This document shows, piece by piece, positions 19,186 to 24,713 of a stretch of 24,713 nt of DNA. Numbering within the stretch: the stretch's first letter is position 1; each line of letters opens with the position of its first letter. The notes under the pieces were generated by a model that was given only the letters and a program-made list of their open reading frames with translations, searched no databases and had not been told where the DNA came from. Source of the stretch: a virus. The position numbers were made by a program, and so were the translations under genes. Where the stretch lies: positions 1 through 24,713 of the IMG/VR virus record IMGVR_UViG_3300009155_000247. One strand, given 5' to 3'.

Positions 19186-21733
19186 GTTTGACCCGTATAA
19201 AGGGGCAAAGCCAGTTACAGAGATCAAGGCCGTACTCGATCTGATCCATGACCCTGGTGAGGTGTTTGAAATCCGCATCCCTAAAACCAAAGCGGGGACT
19301 ATCAGCGGGTATTTTGATGATACGGGTAAGGCGGCAATATATGTCGCCAATAACTCCGGTAGACACCCCGCCATCTATGCCACAGTTAATCCAGTTCAGC
19401 CAGAGTTATTGGCGCGGATGGAGAACAAGTTAGCCATATCCCAAGTTACAACGACAGATGCCGAGATTATCCGCCGCCGCTGGTTTTTGTTGGACTTCGA
19501 CCCAATCCGCCCGCCCGGGATTTCATCGACCGATGCTGAAATGGCTGAGGCAAAAAGTCGCGCTGAGCAAGTAGAAGAGTGGTTATCTAGCATTGGGTGG
19601 CCCGCCCCCATCCATGCGAGCTCTGGTAATGGCTGGCATTTGATGTATCGGGTGGATCAACCAAATGATGATTTAACGCGAGTCAATTTTGAATTCGCGA
19701 CTAAGATGTTATCATCTATTTTTACTGACCAAAAGGTATCGATAGATGTGGCGGTTTTCAATGCGTCTCGTGTGTGGAAAGTGTACGGCACTTTAAGCAT
19801 GAAAGGGTCTTCGACTGAAGAGCGCCCACACCGTGTCGCCCATTTAGTAAAAGTCCCGGATGAGCGAGGTATTGTAACTGGCGATCAGATTGATAATGTG
19901 GCCCGCCCCCTGCGGGATGCCAAATCTGAAGAATTTAAAGACATGACCGGCGAATTTATCGCGGACATGGTTAAGTGGTTATCCGATCGCGGGCAGACTG
20001 TAATCAGCGGCCCCCGTCCAATGTTCGGCAACGAGGGCCAAAAATGGATCATATCGAAATGTCCATTCGACGCAAACCACGGATCACCGATGGTGGGGCT
20101 CGTGAACAACCGCCCTGTATACCGGTGTTTGCACAACTCATGCTCGCCGTACCGATGGAAAGAATACCGAGAAAAAATCGACCCGACATATAAAGACCCT
20201 GACACAGTATTCATGCGTTTAAAAGAATGGTGCCATGGAGAAGCCGAAAATGTCGATTTAGAGTTATTGCAATCTGCCGGGCAGCTAGGCAAAAAATTAC
20301 CCGGCGTTTTAAAAAAGTTAGCTAAAGAGGCCCCCCGCGCCCGCGTAGCACTTCTAGAACAAGAGGTCAAAGCATCTCGCCGCCAATTCATAAGGGAAAC
20401 AGTCGGCGAGAACAGTGAGAGGGGCAACATCGTCGGATTGATTAACCGTACTCGGGTCATGCAAGAAGATGGCGGGGTCCCGATGTATTGGATCGCTGAT
20501 TATGATCACCGGATTCGGGTCGGACCAGTGGGGGATGTAGAATGCTCTCGTGCCACTGATGCGGATGAGATCGCATTAATGGTGAAGTTTCACAGTGCGG
20601 GTGATTCTTGGGTTAAACAAACGCACACATCCCAAATCATCAAACATCTAGCAGAAGAATACCGGGTGAACCCGCTTAAAGTATTTCTAAAGAAAAAACG
20701 CTGGGACGGCACAAAACGCTTAGACACTTGGCTTCCCCATTACATGGGCACCAAAGATGACGAGTATACGCGGGCGATCGGACGAAAATGGATGATAAGT
20801 GCTGTGGCACGGGCCATGGAGCCTGGGTGCCAAGCCGACCACATGTTGATTTTTGAGGGCAAACAGGGCGTAGGTAAATCCCGCGCCGCTCGAATTCTTG
20901 GCGGCCAATTTTATGTTGAATACTCTGGCGGCGTTACCGGTTACTCTGCCGAAAGAGATCTGGTAGCGACAATCGTCGGTAAAATGGTGATCGAAATGTC
21001 AGAGTTGGCCACGATGCGCCGTGCCGATGTTGAATCGCTCAAATCTATGTTGACCAAGTGCACGGACGACGTACGACTTAGCTATGAACGAGACTCGAAG
21101 CCATACCCTCGGACCTGTGTATTTATCGGTACGACCAATGAAACTAAAGGGTCTTACATCGCTGATGAAAGCGGCGCGCGGCGTTTCTGGCCTTGCGTGG
21201 TAGGCGAATTCGGACCTGTACGCACTGACCTGTTATCCCAAGACGTGGATCAGTTATGGGCTGAAGCCACAGAAGCGTTCATGGATGGCGAAAATTGGTA
21301 TGACGTACCAATTTTCGCCACGCTCAAGGAACAATCCGATCGGCAGATGCTGCTTGAAGACTCTGACCCATGGTACATTCGTGTTAGAAACGCTTTAACT
21401 GACCCGGACAGCTATAGTGAAGTGTTCCATACCCATGATGAGTACCATAATGGTCAAAGTACTGGCCAATTTGTGGTCCGGGCAGGACCGATCAATACGA
21501 TTTTAGGGATCACTTTAGGTATAGATACATCACGGCAGACGACTCTTGATTCGAATCGGGTAAGAAAGATTCTGATGAGTATAGGGTTCAAGAAAGTCCG
21601 CCCTAGTAAAGGGTGGATGGGATCAACATACGCCTATGATCTTCCCCGTGAAGCACAGCCACACCTGTGGCCTGCCATCATCGCGGCCAAGGGCGCGGTA
21701 AAGTTTCCGAAATACGATTCCGAGAAAAATTGA
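19178..21733 (+). CDS. PrimPol/SF3 helicase fusion, VirE-like (851 aa)
   Basis: The N-terminal archaeo-eukaryotic primase domain shows D106/D108 (LLDFDP), SGNGWH (149-154) and D190 (VSIDVAV), the full catalytic set. A zinc-type cluster follows: C295, H301, C317 and C322. The C-terminal VirE/DUF5906-like helicase has Walker A GKQGVGKS (561-568), Walker B VIEMSE (604-609), sensor TTNE (652-655) and Arg residues in GARRFWP (668-669). It should make primers and unwind the template, replacing separate primase and helicase. GGAGG precedes the ATG. The gene ends at TGA inside TGATCA, whose other strand is the holin stop. All motifs look intact. Confidence 0.92.
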   Translation: MTKFDPYKGAKPVTEIKAVLDLIHDPGEVFEIRIPKTKAGTISGYFDDTGKAAIYVANNSGRHPAIYATVNPVQPELLARMENKLAISQVTTTDAEIIRRRWFLLDFDPIRPPGISSTDAEMAEAKSRAEQVEEWLSSIGWPAPIHASSGNGWHLMYRVDQPNDDLTRVNFEFATKMLSSIFTDQKVSIDVAVFNASRVWKVYGTLSMKGSSTEERPHRVAHLVKVPDERGIVTGDQIDNVARPLRDAKSEEFKDMTGEFIADMVKWLSDRGQTVISGPRPMFGNEGQKWIISKCPFDANHGSPMVGLVNNRPVYRCLHNSCSPYRWKEYREKIDPTYKDPDTVFMRLKEWCHGEAENVDLELLQSAGQLGKKLPGVLKKLAKEAPRARVALLEQEVKASRRQFIRETVGENSERGNIVGLINRTRVMQEDGGVPMYWIADYDHRIRVGPVGDVECSRATDADEIALMVKFHSAGDSWVKQTHTSQIIKHLAEEYRVNPLKVFLKKKRWDGTKRLDTWLPHYMGTKDDEYTRAIGRKWMISAVARAMEPGCQADHMLIFEGKQGVGKSRAARILGGQFYVEYSGGVTGYSAERDLVATIVGKMVIEMSELATMRRADVESLKSMLTKCTDDVRLSYERDSKPYPRTCVFIGTTNETKGSYIADESGARRFWPCVVGEFGPVRTDLLSQDVDQLWAEATEAFMDGENWYDVPIFATLKEQSDRQMLLEDSDPWYIRVRNALTDPDSYSEVFHTHDEYHNGQSTGQFVVRAGPINTILGITLGIDTSRQTTLDSNRVRKILMSIGFKKVRPSKGWMGSTYAYDLPREAQPHLWPAIIAAKGAVKFPKYDSEKN

Positions 21734-22132
21734 TCATTTGTGGGTAGTGGCCGCAACGCCGTTGATTTTCTCAACAGTCCGCAAACCCCCCATCCCGAGC
21801 AGTCCGCACAACAACGGCAGCATTTCAGACAGATCCGCCGGTTTGACCGGCAATGGGTGACCAAAATAAGTGGCGAGCGCAACTACTATCGGTAGCCCGA
21901 CCCAGTTCCAAGCGCAACCCATACCGCAAACCCATCCCACGAATGGTCGCCACCCCGATACGAAAACACTCGGGTTTTTCGCTTCTTCTTTATTCGCGTC
22001 AATTTGACCTTGAATCACCATTATGGCGGCAGCGAGTTGCTGTTTTTCCTGTTCTGATTTGTCCGGCCAAATCTTATTTATTACCGTATTGGCCAAATCA
22101 GCAATTGATCCTATCCCCGTTAAATCAGCCAT
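21734..22132 (-). CDS. Holin, 3TM family (132 aa)
   Basis: This is a small inner-membrane protein that times lysis and releases the endolysin. The N-terminal half is soluble, with a helical QEKQQLAAAIMVIQGQIDANKEEAK segment. It is followed by SGWRPFVGWVCGMGCAW, a motif I link to the GTA/phage 3TM holin family. Hydrophobic segments lie at about 65-90 and 104-118. The ATG at 22132 has GGAGT upstream. It overlaps the endolysin end by 8 nt, typical of a lysis cassette. The stop is adjacent to the convergent primase-helicase gene with no spacing. Confidence 0.85.
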   Translation of the reverse strand: MADLTGIGSIADLANTVINKIWPDKSEQEKQQLAAAIMVIQGQIDANKEEAKNPSVFVSGWRPFVGWVCGMGCAWNWVGLPIVVALATYFGHPLPVKPADLSEMLPLLCGLLGMGGLRTVEKINGVAATTHK

Positions 22133-22544
22133 ATGCTTTTACTCCATTTCTGTCGATAATTAATGTTTGCCGCGCTGCCCCATTGAAAGCGACGTGAACC
22201 CATCGATCGAATTCACGAATCAATTGTTGGTATTTAACTTGAGACTGAATGACAGCTTTCATCACCTCGTCTACTGTCCCGAAAGCGGGGCATGTAAAGT
22301 CTACTGCTAATCCAAGTAAATGAACACTAGTAGGCTTGGATCTGATTGCTTTATTCAATTTCGGGCATCGATACCATGAAGACACTAAAATAGGTTTATT
22401 ACCTAGCACCTGCCGTATCTGTTCCATGCCGTACGCCGCTTGCTCGACATTCACTAACAAGTCCGAGGGCACGCTATTATCGATCCCTAATCGCGCCGCC
22501 GTTTGGCTGTTTGTGACTTCATCGAAAGTAAAATTGGGTCCCAT
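22125..22544 (-). CDS. Endolysin, M15-type peptidase (139 aa)
   Basis: This is a peptidoglycan peptidase of the M15 (D-Ala-D-Ala carboxypeptidase/L,D-endopeptidase) group. Zinc ligands are visible as H75 and D82 in SVHLLGLAVDF and H117 in WVHVAF; YRCPKLN (58-64) is the usual upstream motif. There is no signal peptide, so release depends on the adjacent holin. The small single-domain form without a wall-binding domain suits a Gram-negative host. It starts 3 nt after the upstream gene's stop. Confidence 0.9.
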   Translation of the reverse strand: MGPNFTFDEVTNSQTAARLGIDNSVPSDLLVNVEQAAYGMEQIRQVLGNKPILVSSWYRCPKLNKAIRSKPTSVHLLGLAVDFTCPAFGTVDEVMKAVIQSQVKYQQLIREFDRWVHVAFNGAARQTLIIDRNGVKAYG

Positions 22545-22547
22545 ATA

Positions 22548-24713
22548 TTATTCAGCCAAAGTATTCTGGTTATTGCGATTGGCGTCTACCATAGCGTTTT
22601 TACCCGCTAAACTGGTTGAAGTAGCTAGCGACGTCTTCGACAATCCCCATTTACTGGGGTCAGACGCCCAGCTAGCGACTTTGCGCCGGTGTTCTGGAGG
22701 GAGGTTTTTAAGTAGATCTTCAAGGCCTTTTGCAGTTCGAGACGCTTTGGCGATTTCTAACATAGTTTCGCGACCAAGTTTTCTTTCAGCGGCTTCGATC
22801 GCTTCATTGATCGCGATAGTTTTATACCCAAGAGCCCAAGGCAAACGAAATTTTGAGGTGTTGGCCTCAAGTAATTCCAACAGTGCGGTCCGGCCTTGAC
22901 TAGCCTCTTCTGCGGATTTGGCACCGCGTTCAATAGTTGTAGCCTGCTTTTTTAACACGGCCATCGTTTCTTCCGCTAACTCTTGCCCGATATCATAGTT
23001 ACCTTTACCGAGAAATTTTTCGACCGTACCTACAGACTCGCCTTTGACCAATTTTACGAAATCTTCTGGAGATTCTTTAAACAAGCGTTGCGCTTCGCCG
23101 GTTAATTTGGTTTTGGCAATTTCTTGCGCTGATTCACTGTATTTGGCCAAATATCGTTTATAACCTTCACCCCCCGCTTCCTCAATGGCGTCTATGATTA
23201 CTGGTTTAATTTTTGACATGACCAGCGTCGTGGCTTGTTTTTGAGCAGTGGGATCACCTTTATGTAGGCTGTTGATCGCGGCGTTGACCGAATTTTTACG
23301 GATAGCGTCAAGAGCGCGGGCATCGATCGCACCTGTACTTGTTACCCATGTTTTGATATCAGCAGATAAGCGCTTTACTGCCGCCCTCATATCCGCATTG
23401 CCCGCTAACTCGGGATCTCTAAGGATGTTTTCAACGTTAGCGATTAACGACTCTGATTTCAATGGTGCGGCGCCAGTGTGTGAGGATTTTGCAGTCCTAT
23501 TAGCGAGTTTAACTGATTCAGACGCTTTTGTACCGGGAAAAACGACAGTCGCATAGTCCATTGCTTTAGTGCCATAACCTATATCACCCAAAACAGCATG
23601 GTCGTACCCCTTCGATCGAAGAGATTCAACTAACTGTTTCACTGGCCCGTCCCCGTGAATCTCAGAATCGAATATTGATGCCGGGGTCCCAGCGTTCGGG
23701 TCAATGCCGAACCGTTGAGCTTCTTTCTCAATTACATCCTGTGGTGCTTTATTAACTAACTGGGCTTCAAATTCAGATAATTTAGCCCCTTTGATCCCTC
23801 GTCCTGCCGCCGCTTTAGCGTAACTATTAGCAAAAGTTTTGTCCCACGACAGATATAGAGGGCGTGTTAACTCACCGCCGGTATATGACCCCCCGTGGTA
23901 ATATAATGCATTGGCTTCCTGGCCGGCGTTGATTTGACCCATGTTGGCCTGAAATAACGCGTTATTTTTGACCGGCTCTAGAGCGGCGCGCGCTTCCTTT
24001 TTGGCGGCTTCAGTCGCGGCCCGGGCTTCTGTCGCTGTGACCCCGCCGGACAATTGTACTAAAGCATTTGCCCCACTCTCTGTTTGAGCGGCAGTCACAC
24101 CAGGGACCTTACCGCCAAAATAATGCGGGTCGTAAGTCATGGCTCGTTTAACAAGTGCTTGTGCGGTCGGATTGCGAGAACCAGCCAACGCTTGGGCGCC
24201 TGTTAACCCTTCTGGCGCAGTCCGTAACGCGTTCAAAGCGTCTTCCATATGGCCTTCAACCGATTGAGCAGCCAATTTAGCGGCTTTCGCACGGGGGCGA
24301 TCGCGCCACCATTTGACACCGCCAGCGATCGCCCCCCCCAGCGCTTGTCCACCTGCTTCCCACGCTGCACCTTCTGCGATGTTCTTCAATGGCTCAGTGA
24401 CATTCTCCATGCCTTGCCGAGATTGCTTCCACCCCATTGCAGTATCCAGATATTCTAGCATTTCTTTCGAGATTCCGTATCCTAGCCCTGCACCCCCGAC
24501 GGCCCCAGCGACGGCTCCTGGGGGGCCTCCGAGCAGCGCTCCACTGCTCGCCCCTACTACCCCGCCGCCCACACTTCCGAGCATTTCGATCGTAGGCCCC
24601 ACGACATTTCGGATTTGGCGCCCAATAGACACTTCTGACTGATGGGGGATGGCCTTTCCTTTGAGATACGCATCTGGGTCAAACGCAGTTGATGTAGAGG
24701 TTTTCCCTTTGAG
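22548..24713 (-). CDS. Internal ejection-type virion protein with ART-like domain, N-terminus beyond window
   Basis: The reverse frame is open from the right edge to 22548 (at least 721 residues). A GTG at 24632 is only an internal codon, because 27 further sense codons precede it (LKGKTSTSTAFDPDAYLKGK and onward). Near visible residues 45-80 lies a Gly/Ala-rich hydrophobic glycine-zipper stretch that could insert in membrane. At about 270-394 (23530-23906) an ADP-ribosyltransferase-like domain is suggested by ALYYHGGSY, LYLSWDKTFANSYA, then KGYDHAVLG and YATVVFPG, similar to ART domains of polyvalent phage proteins. The rest is helical. The location before the lysis genes suggests an internal or ejected protein. 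ART activity is not shown. Confidence 0.65.
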   Translation of the reverse strand, partial: LKGKTSTSTAFDPDAYLKGKAIPHQSEVSIGRQIRNVVGPTIEMLGSVGGGVVGASSGALLGGPPGAVAGAVGGAGLGYGISKEMLEYLDTAMGWKQSRQGMENVTEPLKNIAEGAAWEAGGQALGGAIAGGVKWWRDRPRAKAAKLAAQSVEGHMEDALNALRTAPEGLTGAQALAGSRNPTAQALVKRAMTYDPHYFGGKVPGVTAAQTESGANALVQLSGGVTATEARAATEAAKKEARAALEPVKNNALFQANMGQINAGQEANALYYHGGSYTGGELTRPLYLSWDKTFANSYAKAAAGRGIKGAKLSEFEAQLVNKAPQDVIEKEAQRFGIDPNAGTPASIFDSEIHGDGPVKQLVESLRSKGYDHAVLGDIGYGTKAMDYATVVFPGTKASESVKLANRTAKSSHTGAAPLKSESLIANVENILRDPELAGNADMRAAVKRLSADIKTWVTSTGAIDARALDAIRKNSVNAAINSLHKGDPTAQKQATTLVMSKIKPVIIDAIEEAGGEGYKRYLAKYSESAQEIAKTKLTGEAQRLFKESPEDFVKLVKGESVGTVEKFLGKGNYDIGQELAEETMAVLKKQATTIERGAKSAEEASQGRTALLELLEANTSKFRLPWALGYKTIAINEAIEAAERKLGRETMLEIAKASRTAKGLEDLLKNLPPEHRRKVASWASDPSKWGLSKTSLATSTSLAGKNAMVDANRNNQNTLAE

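Noticed and set aside
24630-24632. GTG as start of the ejection-type protein
   Set aside because: The frame stays open for 27 more codons to the right edge and reads like protein (FDPDAYLKGK), so the true start is outside the window.

Overview
The window is part of the genome of a tailed double-stranded DNA phage, most likely a short-tailed (podovirus-type) phage of a Gram-negative bacterium. The P22-type portal, the 3TM-holin and M15-peptidase lysis pair, an internal ejection-type protein and strong Shine-Dalgarno sites support this. I see no tape measure, integrase or tRNA. The host cannot be named from the sequence. The main identification is a 2-aminoadenine (base Z) phage. One + strand operon carries dpoZ (14961-16790), purZ (16799-17863), mazZ (17860-18195) and datZ (18197-18745), the set known from Z-genome phages such as Vibrio phage phiVC8. 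MazZ makes dGMP from dGTP, PurZ converts dGMP toward dZMP, DatZ destroys dATP, and DpoZ is the matching family A polymerase. The operon continues with a PD-(D/E)xK nuclease and a PrimPol/SF3 helicase.

Layout. (1) 1-5409, - strand: late operon read leftward as small terminase, large terminase, portal, a DUF5856-like protein and a tail-fibre-like protein cut by the window edge. (2) 5410-6203: divergent control region with almost pure C tracts, two strong G-quadruplex candidates on the - strand, a perfect 22-bp inverted repeat and three 9-bp iteron-like repeats. It ends in a sigma-70 promoter for the rightward genes. (3) 6204-10871, + strand: early/accessory genes, mostly small and unknown. This part contains a perfect 16-bp bacterial parS site, a fully consensus promoter, two paralogous basic proteins (one with an AT-hook-like motif), a pentapeptide-repeat cassette between 53-bp direct repeats, and a gene interrupted by an amber codon. 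(4) 10868-14873: SNF2-type helicase and conserved phage proteins, closed by a double terminator. (5) 14961-21733: Z-DNA replication operon. (6) 21734-24713, - strand: end of the late operon, read as ejection-type protein (start outside the window), endolysin and holin. It converges on the replication operon with no gap.

The late genes at both ends run leftward. If the genome is circular or circularly permuted, they form one transcription unit from the small terminase, through sequence not shown, to the holin; the rightward block 6204-21733 is then the whole early/replication arm. The least expected items are the perfect parS site, the G4/palindrome control region, an ART-like domain in the putative ejection protein, and the cassette structure at 9055-9817.
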